Position numbers and translations under genes: made by a program
In this document: positions 36,877 through 46,871 of the stretch, one piece after another
How positions within the stretch are numbered: position 1 is the first letter of the stretch
Layout: every line of letters begins with the position of its first letter
Source of the DNA: Bifidobacterium erythrocebi
GTDB lineage: Bacteria; Actinomycetota; Actinomycetes; Actinomycetales; Bifidobacteriaceae
NCBI RefSeq assembly: GCF_012932675.1
Contig: NZ_JAAIIF010000008.1
Location: 62,001 to 126,000, forward strand
DNA: 64,000 nucleotides
Direction of reading: 5' to 3'
Notes under the pieces: model-generated
What the model was told of the DNA's origin: nothing
The model's database searches: none
What the model saw: only the letters and a program-made list of their open reading frames with translations

Positions 36877-39191
36877 GTTCGGTATTCGAAAAGCACAGTC
36901 CTGGCGAATGGCAGAAAACCGCCTCCGCCCTGTTGCAGGAGCAGCAGGGCGAGGGAGGTGTTGCTGCCGGCAACGGCAAAGGCGTGAACAGGAACGGTGC
37001 GCCTTTGCTGGGGGATACCCGCGACCTCTTCCGGCCGAAGACATCGGACATCCCGGCCGAACCGGGCGTCTACAAATGGCGCGACGGCGAAGGCCGTGTC
37101 ATCTACGTCGGCAAGGCGAAGAATCTGCGCAATCGTCTGACCAATTATTTCCAGCCGCTATACCAGCTGCATCCCCGCACGCAGACCATGGTGCTCACCG
37201 CCCGGAGCCTTGAATGGACCGTGGTCGGCAGCGAGCTGGAATCGCTGACGCTTGAATACACGTGGATCAAGGAATTCGATCCGCGGTTCAACGTGCAGTT
37301 CAAGGATGACAAGACCTACCCGTATCTGGCGGTCTCGGTCGGCCAGGACTACCCACGCGTCTGGGTGACACGCAGCCGCAATCGCAGGGACAGCAGGTAT
37401 TTCGGCCCCTACGCCAAGGTGTGGCCGATGCGGCACAGCCTTGACGCGTTGCTGCGCACGTTCCCTGTGCGTACATGCAACACCAATGCGTTCCACAAGG
37501 CGCAGCTGACGAATCGTCCATGTCTGCTGGCCTCCATCGGCAAATGCTCCGCTCCCTGCGTCGGGCGGATCGGCAAGGCGGAGCATCGGCATATGGTCGA
37601 GCAACTCGTCGGCGTGATGACGGGGCGCATCGGCAAATCCTATATCGCGCAGCTCACCCGCGACATGAAGGCGGCCAGCGCCGATCTGGAGTTCGAGAAG
37701 GCGGCGCGTCTGCGCGACGAGATCCAGCTGCTGTCCACGGTGGTGCAAAGCAATGCGGTGGTGATGGACGATCAGGTGGATGCCGATGTGTTCGGCTTCG
37801 ATACCGATGAGCTTGAGGCGTCGGTGCATGCGTTCTTCGTTCGTGCCGGCTCGATTCGCGGTGAACGTAACTGGAGCGTCGAACGTGTCGAGGACATCGA
37901 TGACGCCGACCTGCTGGCCGATCTTCTCGTACAGGTGTATGCGGATGCCGCAGGTGCCGCTGCTCCGGCTGACGCTCCGGTGGCGGACGGTACCCGTATC
38001 GTTACGTCGAGGGATGCGCTGGCTCCGACGCAGACGGTCACCGCCACGGATGCCGCATCCCGCGCGCAGGCCACGCGTGAGCGTAATCTGCGCCAGGAAC
38101 AGACGGGCCGCGCCGATCTGCTGGCACCTGTCGCACCGGTGCCGCGCGAGGTCATCGTCACTTTCGAGCCGAGCCGGCGCGAGGAGATCGAGCAGTGGCT
38201 TACGGGATTGCGTGGGGGGGCGGTGTCGATCCGAGTCGCCGCACGCGGCGATAAGAAGCAGCTTATGGATCGCGCGAACGAGAACGCGACCCAGGCGCTG
38301 CAGCGTTCCAAGATGAGCCGCATCAGCGACATGGGCGCGCGGACCCGTGCCATGAACGAAGTGGCGGATGCATTGGGGCTGGAGGAGGCCCCGCTGCGCA
38401 TCGAATGCTACGACATCTCGAATACGGTGGGCGGTGCGTTCCAGGTCGCCTCCATGGTTGTTTTCGAGGACGCGGTGGCCAAGAAGAGCGAATACCGTCG
38501 TTTCGCCATACGAGGGGACGATGGCAAGGGGGCGCTTGACGATCTGTCCGCATTGTATGAGACCCTGACCCGTCGGTTCCGTCACGGCAATATCGCTGGT
38601 GATTCGGGAGAGAGCATGGAGGCGGAGCGAACGGCTTCCTCGGCGGCGGTCGATGATGCCGCCGAATCATTCGCTGCGAACGAGGATGCGTCGGTCGTCC
38701 AGCAGAATACGGATCGCCGTCATTTCGCATACAAGCCGAATCTTGTGGTGGTCGATGGCGGCAAACCACAGGCCATGGCCGCGGCCAGGGCATTGGCGGA
38801 TTGCGGCGTCACCGACGTCGCGGTATGCGGGTTGGCCAAGCGCCTCGAAGAGGTCTGGGTGCCCGACGACGACTACCCGATCATCCTCAAGCGGCAGTCC
38901 GAGGGAATGTATCTGCTGCAGCGTGTCCGTGATGAATCCCACCGCTTCGCCATCACCTATCATCGCCAGATGAGAAGAAAAGGTGCGTTGCGCAGCGCGC
39001 TCGACGCCATCCCCGGCATCGGCGAGCAATACCAGAAGCGCCTTCTCGCGCATTTCGGTTCGGTCAAGGCCATGCGCGCGGCAAGCGTGGAAGACTTCGA
39101 AGCGGTGAAAGGCATAGGGCATGCCAAGGCGCAGGCGCTGTATGAGGCGCTGCATGCCGATGAATCGCATGACGGCCACGTCGATGAATGA
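36873..39191 (+). CDS. uvrC: Excinuclease ABC subunit C (UvrC)
   Basis: About 772 residues. UvrC makes both incisions in nucleotide excision repair. The GIY-YIG nuclease reads [23 protein letters not shown] at about 64. The UVR motif is [15 protein letters not shown]. The RNase-H-like nuclease and the helix-hairpin-helix end ([17 protein letters not shown]) follow. Two low-complexity insertions, near residues 360-420 and 575-605, make it longer than typical. A run of seven G lies at 38214-38220. The ATG overlaps the uvrA stop. Confidence 0.94.
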   Translation: MSSVFEKHSPGEWQKTASALLQEQQGEGGVAAGNGKGVNRNGAPLLGDTRDLFRPKTSDIPAEPGVYKWRDGEGRVIYVGKAKNLRNRLTNYFQPLYQLHPRTQTMVLTARSLEWTVVGSELESLTLEYTWIKEFDPRFNVQFKDDKTYPYLAVSVGQDYPRVWVTRSRNRRDSRYFGPYAKVWPMRHSLDALLRTFPVRTCNTNAFHKAQLTNRPCLLASIGKCSAPCVGRIGKAEHRHMVEQLVGVMTGRIGKSYIAQLTRDMKAASADLEFEKAARLRDEIQLLSTVVQSNAVVMDDQVDADVFGFDTDELEASVHAFFVRAGSIRGERNWSVERVEDIDDADLLADLLVQVYADAAGAAAPADAPVADGTRIVTSRDALAPTQTVTATDAASRAQATRERNLRQEQTGRADLLAPVAPVPREVIVTFEPSRREEIEQWLTGLRGGAVSIRVAARGDKKQLMDRANENATQALQRSKMSRISDMGARTRAMNEVADALGLEEAPLRIECYDISNTVGGAFQVASMVVFEDAVAKKSEYRRFAIRGDDGKGALDDLSALYETLTRRFRHGNIAGDSGESMEAERTASSAAVDDAAESFAANEDASVVQQNTDRRHFAYKPNLVVVDGGKPQAMAAARALADCGVTDVAVCGLAKRLEEVWVPDDDYPIILKRQSEGMYLLQRVRDESHRFAITYHRQMRRKGALRSALDAIPGIGEQYQKRLLAHFGSVKAMRAASVEDFEAVKGIGHAKAQALYEALHADESHDGHVDE

Positions 39192-39253
39192 ACGATGCGG
39201 CGGCAACGGCGTGTGGTGACGCTACCATGGATGCAGAGAGAAGGAGATAGGGC

Positions 39254-40201
39254 ATGACCATGATCAATCATCGCTGCGCTGTGCTGGGCAAGCCGATCGC
39301 GCATTCGCTGTCGCCTGTATTGCATAATGCCGCCTACAGCGCCCTGGGGCTTGACGATTGGCATTACGACAAGCATGAGGTCGGCGAGGATGATCTTGAC
39401 GGATTCCTGCACTCCCTTGATTCCCAGTGGGCCGGCCTGAGCCTGACCATGCCGTTGAAGAAGACGATCCAGCCATACGGCGAGCCGTCGAATATGTGGG
39501 CGAGGGAGCTGCGCGTCGCCAACACCGCCGTGTTCGACTGGTCAAAGCCCAATCGCGCCGGGATCCACGACCTTCCGGCGATCAGGCTCTACAACACCGA
39601 TGTGCAGGGGATCCAGTTGGCCTTCGAGCATTCCTATGAGCTGCGCGGCGTTGCCGTACCGGGAGAGCGAACGAGAGAGGCGGTCATCATCGGCAATGGC
39701 AACACCGCCACCTCGGCTCTTGCGGCGTGTACGATGATGCCGGATATCAGGCATGTGACGGTTGTGGCCCGTCACCCCGGCAAAAACGTCGATCTTGAAC
39801 CGTTGGCCCGAAAGTTCCTGCCGGGGGAGCGCCCTATCGATATCGTCGGTATGGAACGGGCCATCGAGGTTTTGCGCCGGGCGGACGTGGCGATCAACAC
39901 CATTCCCGGCCACGCCGCCGACGGCATCGCCGATGCGCTGAACGGCGAGACCTGCACCACTGGCGGCACGCTGCTGGATGTCGTATACGATCCGCGCCCG
40001 ACTAGACTGATGTCGGCATGGAGAGAACATGGCGGCACGGCCATCGGCGGCGAGGAGATGCTGCTGTACCAGGCCATGATCCAGGTATGGCTGATGACCG
40101 GCATCTGGGACGCCGATCCGCCAAGCGCGGGAGCATGTGATCGGAAACGTGACCAAGTGTTGGAATCGGCCATGCGCGAAGCGCTTGAGGAGGCATTGTG
40201 A
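39254..40201 (+). CDS. aroE: Shikimate dehydrogenase AroE
   Basis: A 315-residue NADPH-dependent enzyme that reduces 3-dehydroshikimate to shikimate in aromatic amino acid synthesis. The substrate motif IAHSLSPVLHN, the catalytic Lys region LTMPLKK and NTDVQG are all present. The nucleotide loop reads IIGNGNTATSAL where many homologues have GxGGA, a small change. It is somewhat longer than the usual 270-290 residues. Its stop shares a base with the rapZ start, so it is co-translated with rapZ. Confidence 0.92.
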   Translation: MTMINHRCAVLGKPIAHSLSPVLHNAAYSALGLDDWHYDKHEVGEDDLDGFLHSLDSQWAGLSLTMPLKKTIQPYGEPSNMWARELRVANTAVFDWSKPNRAGIHDLPAIRLYNTDVQGIQLAFEHSYELRGVAVPGERTREAVIIGNGNTATSALAACTMMPDIRHVTVVARHPGKNVDLEPLARKFLPGERPIDIVGMERAIEVLRRADVAINTIPGHAADGIADALNGETCTTGGTLLDVVYDPRPTRLMSAWREHGGTAIGGEEMLLYQAMIQVWLMTGIWDADPPSAGACDRKRDQVLESAMREALEEAL

Positions 40202-41157
40202 TGAGCGACAAGTCCACGAATACGGTGCAACCCACCATCGACGAGGCGAATATGCCGGCGCCGGCCAACGACTTCGAGGTCATGCTGATTACGGGCATGT
40301 CCGGCGCGGGCCGTTCCCATGCCGCCGACTGCATGGAGGATATGGGCTGGTACGTGGTCGATAATCTGCCTCCCAAGCTGCTGGTGCCGCTGGTCGATAT
40401 GATGACCAACGCCGCCGGCTCATCGCATGGGGAGGCGGGCAATGCCGCGGTGCACAAGCTCGCGGCTGTCATCGACGTGCGTTCGCGCGCCTACTTCGAC
40501 GATCTGAACGAAGTCCTCAGCCATCTCGACGACCTTGGCGTCCACACCCGCATCCTGTTCCTCGATGCGTCCGACGATGTGCTGGTCACCAGGTATGAGA
40601 AGGTCAGGCGTCCCCACCCGCTGCAGCATGGCAACAGCCTCATCGACGGCATCATGGAGGAGCGTCAGCTGTTGCGTGGGCTCAAGGAGCACGCCGACAT
40701 GACCATCGACACCTCGCGCCTGAACATCCACCAGCTGTCGACCAAGCTGTACGAGGCCATGGTCGGTTCCGGTCCTTCGACGGTCTCCGTCCACATCTTC
40801 AGCTTCGGGTTCAAATACGGAACCCCCACGGATGCCGATTTCATCGCGGATGTGCGCTTCCTGCCCAATCCGTACTGGGTGCCGAGTCTGCGTGAGCTGA
40901 ACGGTCAGGACAAGGCGGTGTCCGATTACGTGCTCTCCAGCAACGGCGCGGTCGAATTCCTCGACGCGTACGAGAAGGCGCTGATGATCGCCATCGACGG
41001 GTACGCGAAGGAGGACAAGCATTTCGTGACCATTGCCGTCGGGTGCACCGGAGGCCAGCACAGGTCGGTGGCGATGAGCGAGGAACTGGCGAGACGATTG
41101 CGTGCCCACGGGTTGGAAGTCACCGTTTCCGCCCGCGAGCTGCGTCGCCACCGATGA
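40201..41157 (+). CDS. rapZ: RapZ/YvcJ family nucleotide-binding protein
   Basis: A 318-residue P-loop protein of the RapZ family. The P-loop reads ITGMSGAGRSHAADCMED, with Arg where Lys is usual, as in other actinobacterial members. The C-terminal part holds FSFGFKYGTP, NPYWVPSLR and VGCTGGQHRS, the family's hallmark for nucleotide sensing. In E. coli RapZ links sRNA decay to amino sugar levels; in Gram-positives the role is less clear. Adjacent whiA fits the common rapZ-yvcK-whiA block, but yvcK is not here. Confidence 0.92.
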   Translation: MSDKSTNTVQPTIDEANMPAPANDFEVMLITGMSGAGRSHAADCMEDMGWYVVDNLPPKLLVPLVDMMTNAAGSSHGEAGNAAVHKLAAVIDVRSRAYFDDLNEVLSHLDDLGVHTRILFLDASDDVLVTRYEKVRRPHPLQHGNSLIDGIMEERQLLRGLKEHADMTIDTSRLNIHQLSTKLYEAMVGSGPSTVSVHIFSFGFKYGTPTDADFIADVRFLPNPYWVPSLRELNGQDKAVSDYVLSSNGAVEFLDAYEKALMIAIDGYAKEDKHFVTIAVGCTGGQHRSVAMSEELARRLRAHGLEVTVSARELRRHR

Positions 41158-41338
41158 TCGCGTCCGTCATGCAACAGCGTTAATGCTCACATGGCGAGAC
41201 GAGTGGTTTTAAAATAGGGAAATTTGAGAGAGCCTTGTCCAAGTAGGTCGGTATCACAGAACTTCGGTGAAGTCGCGTGCTCCGGCCGCGACAGGTCTGC
41301 ATAATGTAATGGAACAGAAGGATTGAGGAGGTCTGCTC

Positions 41339-42286
41339 TTGGCGTTTATCGATGATGTGAAGGGCGAGCTCGCTGAGCTGGAAGACGAGAAAGTGGATGC
41401 CCGCAAGGCGCAGATCACTACCATGATTCGCTTCGCCGGCGGCTTTACGAACAACGCCCAGAAGCAGATCATCATGCTTGCCAGGTTCGATTCCCTCGTG
41501 GCGGCCCAGTGGCTGAAGAACAACATCGAGGAGCTGTACAACCTCGAAGCCCAGCTTGTCACCTCCACGCGCACCACGCCCAAGGGAACGCATCAGTATC
41601 ACGATGTCAAGGTCGAGCGCGGCGCGGTGAATCTCGCCGTCGCGACCGGGCTTATCGACCGCAACAGGGCGGTGCGCGGTCTGCCGGCGAAGATCGTGCA
41701 GGGCAAGATCGCCCAGGTCCGTGCCGCCTGGCGCGGCGCGTTCATGGCCAGGGGCATTCTTTCCGATCTCGGCAAGAACCCGTATATGGAGATCATCTGT
41801 CCGAGCAACGAGGCCGCCATGGCTCTGTCGGGGCTGGCCCGGCGTCTGGGCATCACCGCCAAGGCTCGTCAGCTCAGCAAATCCTTCCGTGTGACGCTCA
41901 CCGATCCCGATTCCATCGAACGCATGCTCAATTCCATGGGAGCCGTGCATTCCTCCCGCGACTGGACCGGCAAGCGCTCCGACGGCGAGACCCGTTCCAA
42001 GGCGAACCGTCTGGCCAACTTCGATGACGCGAACATGCGCCGTAGCGCCAAGGCCGCCGCCGAGGCATGCGAAAAGGTCCGTCAGGCATTCGATATGTTC
42101 GAGAAGAACGGCATCGATGTGCCGGAGAACCTGCGCGCCGCCGGCAAGCTCCGTCTTGAGCATGGCGATGCCAGCCTCGAGGAGCTTGGTCGTCTGGCCG
42201 AGCCGCCGATCTCCAAGGATGCCATCGCCGGTCGTATCCGTCGCCTGCTGCAGCTGGCGGAGAAGACCTCCCGTTCGCTTTCCTGA
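41339..42286 (+). CDS. whiA: DNA-binding protein WhiA
   Basis: A 315-residue protein of the WhiA family: an N-terminal LAGLIDADG-like homing-endonuclease fold without nuclease activity, then a C-terminal helix-turn-helix ([25 protein letters not shown]). In Streptomyces it activates sporulation genes; in non-sporulators it affects division and nucleoid. The start is TTG 41339, following GAGGAGG. The 181-base gap before it holds an AT-rich TTTTAAAATAG, a possible -10. Confidence 0.93.
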   Translation: MAFIDDVKGELAELEDEKVDARKAQITTMIRFAGGFTNNAQKQIIMLARFDSLVAAQWLKNNIEELYNLEAQLVTSTRTTPKGTHQYHDVKVERGAVNLAVATGLIDRNRAVRGLPAKIVQGKIAQVRAAWRGAFMARGILSDLGKNPYMEIICPSNEAAMALSGLARRLGITAKARQLSKSFRVTLTDPDSIERMLNSMGAVHSSRDWTGKRSDGETRSKANRLANFDDANMRRSAKAAAEACEKVRQAFDMFEKNGIDVPENLRAAGKLRLEHGDASLEELGRLAEPPISKDAIAGRIRRLLQLAEKTSRSLS

Positions 42287-42321
42287 ACGGTTCGGAAATT
42301 TTTTGGGGCACGCCCCTGTTT

Positions 42322-42355
42322 CAGACCCACCCGAGTGGTGGGTCTGTTGTATTAT
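42322..42355 (+). terminator. Terminator hairpin between whiA and pgk
   Basis: CAGACCCACC/GGTGGGTCTG (10 bp, loop CGAGT) followed by TTGTATTAT. The TATTAT here could also serve as a -10 for pgk. Confidence 0.7.
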
Positions 42356-42410
42356 GCGAAGTGGCAAGAATTCGCCGCTTTCCGCATTACGCGGTTAGGA
42401 AAGGATACAC

Positions 42411-43616
42411 ATGAAGACACTCAAGGATCTTGGAGATCTCAAGGGCAAGCGCGTTCTGGTCCGCGCTGATTTCAACGTCCCGCTGGACGGTACCACCATC
42501 ACCGACGACGGCCGTATCAAGGCCGCTCTGCCGACCATCAAGGCTCTGCGCGAAGAAGGCGCCAAGGTCATTCTGATGGCTCATCTCGGCCGCCCGAAGG
42601 GCAAGGTCGTTCCGGAACTGTCCCTGGCTCCGGTCGCCGCACGTCTCGGCGAGCTGCTCGGCATTGAGGTTCCGCTGGCCGCCGATACCTACGGCGAGGA
42701 TGCGCAGGCCAAGGTCGCCGCGATGAACGACGGCGATGTCGTGCTGCTGCAGAACGTTCGCTTCAACCCGGAAGAGACCAGCAAGGATCCGGAGGAGCGC
42801 GCCGCATACGCCAAGAAGATCGCCGCTCTCGGCGAGGTCTTCGTGTCCGACGGCTTCGGCGTCGTGCACCGTGCACAGGGCTCCAACTATGACGTCGCAG
42901 CCGATCTGCCGGCCGCCGCTGGCCTGCTGGTCGAGAAGGAAGTCAAGGCGCTGTCTCGTGCCACCGTGAACCCCGATCGTCCGCTGACCGTGGTGCTCGG
43001 CGGTTCCAAGGTCTCCGACAAGCTCGGCGTGATCGACAACCTGCTGGACAAGGCCAACCGTCTGGTCATCGGCGGCGGCATGGCGTACACCTTCCTCAAG
43101 GCCAAGGGCTACGAGGTCGGCACCTCCCTGCTGGAAGAGGATCAGATCGAGACCGTCAAGGGCTACATGGAGCGCGCCGAGAAGAACGGCGTCGAACTCG
43201 TGCTGCCGACCGACGTCGTCATCAACCCCGTCTTCCCGAAGTCCGATGAGGACATCGCTCCGGAAGTCGTGGCCGCCGACGCCATTCCGGCCGATAAGAT
43301 GGGTCTGGACATCGGTCCGGAGTCCCAGAAGCTGTTCCACGACAAGATCGTCGATTCCAAGACCGTCGTGTGGAACGGCCCGATGGGCGTGTTCGAGGTC
43401 CCGACCTTCGCCGAAGGCACCAAGGCCGTGGCCCAGGGCCTGGTCGACGCCACTGCAGCCGGCGCGTTCACCATCGTCGGTGGCGGCGATTCCGCTTCCG
43501 CAGTGCGCAACCTCGGCTTCCCGGAGGACGGCTTCTCCCACATCTCCACCGGTGGCGGTGCTTCCCTCGAGTTCCTTGAGGGCAAGGAGCTGCCGGGCCT
43601 GAAGGTGCTCGACTGA
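42411..43616 (+). CDS. pgk: Phosphoglycerate kinase Pgk
   Basis: A 401-residue glycolytic enzyme that makes ATP from 1,3-bisphosphoglycerate. The N-terminal motif [18 protein letters not shown] and the nucleotide-domain [14 protein letters not shown] block ([17 protein letters not shown]) are intact. Codons are strongly biased, as expected of a highly expressed gene. ATG 42411 follows TTAGGAAAGG. gapA, often upstream of pgk, is not in this position. Confidence 0.96.
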   Translation: MKTLKDLGDLKGKRVLVRADFNVPLDGTTITDDGRIKAALPTIKALREEGAKVILMAHLGRPKGKVVPELSLAPVAARLGELLGIEVPLAADTYGEDAQAKVAAMNDGDVVLLQNVRFNPEETSKDPEERAAYAKKIAALGEVFVSDGFGVVHRAQGSNYDVAADLPAAAGLLVEKEVKALSRATVNPDRPLTVVLGGSKVSDKLGVIDNLLDKANRLVIGGGMAYTFLKAKGYEVGTSLLEEDQIETVKGYMERAEKNGVELVLPTDVVINPVFPKSDEDIAPEVVAADAIPADKMGLDIGPESQKLFHDKIVDSKTVVWNGPMGVFEVPTFAEGTKAVAQGLVDATAAGAFTIVGGGDSASAVRNLGFPEDGFSHISTGGGASLEFLEGKELPGLKVLD

Positions 43617-43652
43617 AAAGAACGGTTCTGAGGAACCATTGATGTGATTGGC

Positions 43653-43681
43653 TGAGGGGCGGCTCTCCGAACTGCCCCTCA
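43653..43681 (+). terminator. Hairpin between pgk and tpiA
   Basis: TGAGGGGC/GCCCCTCA with a 13-base loop, followed by CCCTTTTA. A smaller GGTTC/GAACC hairpin lies just before. The sequence may limit read-through from pgk into tpiA. Confidence 0.6.
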
Positions 43682-43709
43682 CCCTTTTACCGTTGAAGGA
43701 GTCGTGCGT

Positions 43710-44504
43710 ATGGCGGCGAAGCGCAAGCCACTGGTGGCGGGCAACTGGAAGATGAACTTCGATCATCTCGAAGCCACATATTTCGTGCAGAAGCTTTCCT
43801 GGCTGCTCAAGGACGCGCGATTCAACTACCGACGCTGCGAGGTCGCGCTGTTTCCCTCCTTCACCTCGTTGCGCAGCGTCCAGGTTCTTGTCGAAGCGGA
43901 CAAGATCCACATCAAATACGGTGCCCAGGCGGTTTCCGTGACCAACCAGGGAGCGTTCACCGGCGATATCTCAGCCGATATGATTGCCCATCTCGGCTGC
44001 TCCTATGTGATCATCGGCCATTCCGAACGAAGAAAATACCATCCCGAGGACGATGCCAACATCGTCGATCAGGTAAGGGCCGTGTTGGCTGCCGGCATGC
44101 GCCCGATTCTATGCGTGGGGGAGAGCTTCGAGGAACGTCGGCAGGGCATCGAGCTTGATTTCGCTGTCGGCCAGGTACGTGACGTCACCCGCGATCTCAA
44201 CGAGGATGAGGCCGCCAAGCTGATCGTCGCCTACGAGCCCGTGTGGGCCATCGGCACCGGCATGGTCGCCACGCCCGATTCCGCACAGGATGCCGCGCAT
44301 GCGATCCGCGCGGATCTGGAGCAGACGTTCAATGCCGATGTGGCCAACAGCGTGCGCATCCTCTACGGCGGCTCGGTGACGTCGAAGAACGCCGCGGAGC
44401 TTATCGGGGAACCGGATGTGGACGGGTTCCTGGTGGGCGGCGCCTCGCTCGACGCGAACGAATTCGCCAGGATATGCCGTATAGCGGTCGAATCGCGCGC
44501 ATGA
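43710..44504 (+). CDS. tpiA: Triosephosphate isomerase TpiA
   Basis: A 264-residue TIM-barrel enzyme that interconverts DHAP and glyceraldehyde 3-phosphate. The catalytic residues are visible: Lys of GNWKMN, His of IIGHSERRK and Glu of VAYEPVWAIGTG, then the phosphate loop LYGGSVTSKNA. ATG 43710 gives better spacing from GAAGGAG than the in-frame GTG 43704. It is the downstream partner of pgk. Confidence 0.96.
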   Translation: MAAKRKPLVAGNWKMNFDHLEATYFVQKLSWLLKDARFNYRRCEVALFPSFTSLRSVQVLVEADKIHIKYGAQAVSVTNQGAFTGDISADMIAHLGCSYVIIGHSERRKYHPEDDANIVDQVRAVLAAGMRPILCVGESFEERRQGIELDFAVGQVRDVTRDLNEDEAAKLIVAYEPVWAIGTGMVATPDSAQDAAHAIRADLEQTFNADVANSVRILYGGSVTSKNAAELIGEPDVDGFLVGGASLDANEFARICRIAVESRA

Positions 44505-44602
44505 TCGCGACCGTTCCCAACATATAAACCAAAAACCATATTGTTCAATACGTTGCGCTATGCTAGAGCACAGTTGTATTGGAACGCGGAGGTAATCGAC
44601 TC

Positions 44603-44851
44603 GTGACTGCTGTCAAGATCACACTGGAGATTGTTGTTGTGCTGCTCAGCTGCCTGCTGACACTGCTGATTCTTATGCATAAGGGCAAGGGCGGCGGCCT
44701 TTCCGACATGTTCGGCGGCGGCCTGACCCAAAACGCGGGCACTTCCGGCGTTGCGGAAAAGAACCTGAATCGTTGGACGGTCATCATCGCGCTGCTGTGG
44801 GTGGCGATCATCATCGCCCTTGGCCTGATGTCCAAGTTCGGTCTTATCTGA
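44603..44851 (+). CDS. secG: Protein translocase subunit SecG
   Basis: An 82-residue membrane protein of the Sec channel. Two hydrophobic segments (about 5-24 and 53-74) flank the conserved loop MHKGKGGGLSDMFGGG. It starts with GTG 44603, 10 bases after GGAGG. secG behind tpiA is a common actinobacterial arrangement. A -10-like TATGCT lies at 44559. Confidence 0.92.
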   Translation: MTAVKITLEIVVVLLSCLLTLLILMHKGKGGGLSDMFGGGLTQNAGTSGVAEKNLNRWTVIIALLWVAIIIALGLMSKFGLI

Positions 44852-44936
44852 GTCGTTCGTTGTGAAGCGTCGGTTTGCGGTATTTACCGTGAACCGACGT
44901 TTTTGTTTGTCCGTTGTCATTGAAGAGAGGTATCAG

Positions 44937-45887
44937 ATGGTTTCCGTGAATAGCAACAAGGTTGTCGTGGTCGGAACGGGTCAGGTCGGCTCGACCACGG
45001 CGTTCAGCATCATCACACAAGGTCTGTGCAACGAACTGGTGCTCATCGACCCCGCCACGACCAAGGCGATGGGTGAGTGCCGTGACCTTGACGATGGCAG
45101 CGAGTTTCTGAACCGGCATGTCAAAGTGCGTGTGGGCGACTACGCCGATTGCAAGGACGCCGATGTCGTCGTCATCACCGCTGGGCGTCGCCCGCCGAAG
45201 AATTCCGACAGGATGGGCGAGCTTCAGTTCACCTTGGATATCATCGGCGGCATCACCGACGGCATCATGTCCAGTGGATTCGATGGCGTGATCGTGGTCG
45301 TGTCCAATCCGGTGGATGTGATGTCGTGGTACGTGTGGAAGCGGAGCGGGCTGTCCAAAACCCAGGTGCTCGGCACCGGAACGGCACTTGACACCTCCCG
45401 TCTGAAAACCATCATCGGCGAGGAGACCGGACTCGACCCCCGTAATGTCGGCGGTTTCGTCATGGGGGAGCATGGCAACTCCCAGTTCGTCCCATGGTCT
45501 GCGGTCTCCCTCGGCGGCAAGCCTTTCGCGCAGTTCCTTGCCGACAACAAGGACCGTTTCTCCTCGGTATCCACTGCCGATCTGGAAGCCAAGACCCGTG
45601 AGCGCGGCAATGTCATCAAGGATGCCAAGGGCGGAACGAATTTCGGTATCGCGTCCACGGTTGCCGGAATCGTCCAGACCATTCTGTGGGATGAACGGCG
45701 CATCGTCCCCGTCTCCACATTGCTCGATGGCGAGTATGGCGAACATGACGTGTTCCTTGGCGTTCCCACCGAGCTGCGTGCCAACGGCGCCAATGAGATC
45801 GTGGAACTGACGCTGACCGATGACGAGCAGGCCAAGCTTCATCGTTCCGCGCAGATCGTGCGTTCCTACTGCGAGGGGTTGCTGTGA
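44937..45887 (+). CDS. ldh: L-lactate dehydrogenase (Ldh1 type)
   Basis: A 316-residue NAD-dependent enzyme that reduces pyruvate to L-lactate, regenerating NAD+. Rossmann motif GTGQVGSTTAF is at about 12; the catalytic loop GTALDTSRLK (with Asp and Arg) and GEHGNSQF (catalytic His) follow. The usual GEHGD is GEHGN here. The protein is closest in length and sequence style to the bifidobacterial Ldh1 isoform, distinct from the main glycolytic Ldh2. ATG 44937 follows GAAGAGAGG. It overlaps the downstream HAD gene by 4 bases. Confidence 0.93.
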   Translation: MVSVNSNKVVVVGTGQVGSTTAFSIITQGLCNELVLIDPATTKAMGECRDLDDGSEFLNRHVKVRVGDYADCKDADVVVITAGRRPPKNSDRMGELQFTLDIIGGITDGIMSSGFDGVIVVVSNPVDVMSWYVWKRSGLSKTQVLGTGTALDTSRLKTIIGEETGLDPRNVGGFVMGEHGNSQFVPWSAVSLGGKPFAQFLADNKDRFSSVSTADLEAKTRERGNVIKDAKGGTNFGIASTVAGIVQTILWDERRIVPVSTLLDGEYGEHDVFLGVPTELRANGANEIVELTLTDDEQAKLHRSAQIVRSYCEGLL

Positions 45888-46741
45888 CGACGAACGGTTC
45901 AATGCGGGGGAATGCCGCCGCGACATCGATGCTGGTCGCCGATCTCGACGGCACATTGCTGCATGACGCCCAGGTGTTCGAGGACAGGTTCATCACGCAG
46001 CGGTCGGTCGATGCGATTCGCAGATTGCATGATACCGGTGTGAAATTCATCATCGAGACCGCGCGTCCGGTGAGCACCGGCTATCAGTTCGTTGAAAAGC
46101 TCCCTGTGGATGGCGTGGCCTATCTCAACGGCGCGTTGATCGATTTCGCCCCCGTATCGTCTGACTATGGGATGCTCACCAGCGGCGAGATGCCGGCCGA
46201 CGGGCATTTGATGAAAATCGGTTTCCCTTCAAGCCGGGCCTGCGAGGTGTGCCGGTTCCTACTGAGCGAGATGCCGGGACTCAAGATCGGCATCGTCATG
46301 GACGATGTGCGGTACACCAACTTCGATGTCAGCGTGTACTGGAAGACGCAGACCTGGAGATACACCGATTTCAAGGATGTGCCCGACGGCGTCAGCGACA
46401 AGATCATCATGTTCCCGGAACCGGAGCAGTGGAACCGTCTGCGGACGCTGATTCCCGCCGATTTCGACGTGCATATTTCCGAAGGATCGTTGTGGATGCT
46501 GATGAATCCGCAGGCTAACAAGGAACATGCGCTTCAGGTTCTTGCCGATCATTTCAGCGTGCCGTTGTCACAGACGGCTTCCTTCGGTGACGATCTGGTC
46601 GACATCGACATGCTTCGTTGCTCTGGCAGGGGAGTGGCGGTGGCCAACTCCAATCCGAAGGTGCTGAGCATCGCCGACGAGGTCTGCCCCGCCAATAACG
46701 ATGATGGCGTGGCGCAATGGATTGAGACCCACCTGCTATAG
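45884..46741 (+). CDS. Cof-type HAD-superfamily hydrolase
   Basis: A 285-residue protein. The nucleophile motif is VADLDGTLLHD, motif II is the Thr of IIETARP, and the acidic motif FGDDLVDIDML lies near the end. A type II cap is inserted in the middle. Such enzymes remove phosphate from sugar phosphates, FMN or cofactors. The start is GTG 45884, overlapping the ldh stop (translational coupling); ATG 45902 is the alternative. The substrate is unknown, but the coupling with ldh hints at sugar-phosphate housekeeping. Confidence 0.88.
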   Translation: MTTNGSMRGNAAATSMLVADLDGTLLHDAQVFEDRFITQRSVDAIRRLHDTGVKFIIETARPVSTGYQFVEKLPVDGVAYLNGALIDFAPVSSDYGMLTSGEMPADGHLMKIGFPSSRACEVCRFLLSEMPGLKIGIVMDDVRYTNFDVSVYWKTQTWRYTDFKDVPDGVSDKIIMFPEPEQWNRLRTLIPADFDVHISEGSLWMLMNPQANKEHALQVLADHFSVPLSQTASFGDDLVDIDMLRCSGRGVAVANSNPKVLSIADEVCPANNDDGVAQWIETHLL

Positions 46742-46769
46742 CGCAAAATGCGCCGGCACAGTCCCTCTG

Positions 46770-46860
46770 AAAGTTCAAATTCATTGAAAATTGAACTTTT
46801 GCGGTGCGGCAAGTTAGCGCGGTGCTAGACTTTGAACCAGTGTTTCCATCAAATTGAACT
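46770..46860 (+). promoter_or_regulatory. Repeated TTGAAC half-sites upstream of the HTH-aminotransferase gene
   Basis: A dyad AAAGTTCAAATT/AAATTGAACTTT spans 46770-46799, and further half-sites TTGAAC occur at 46832-46837 and 46854-46859. A -10-like TAGACT lies at 46826-46831 between them. The last site abuts the ribosome site GGAGGA. These could be the operator of the HTH-containing product itself. The first dyad could also act as terminator for the upstream gene, as it is followed by four T. Confidence 0.5.
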
Positions 46861-46871
46861 GGAGGAACAGT

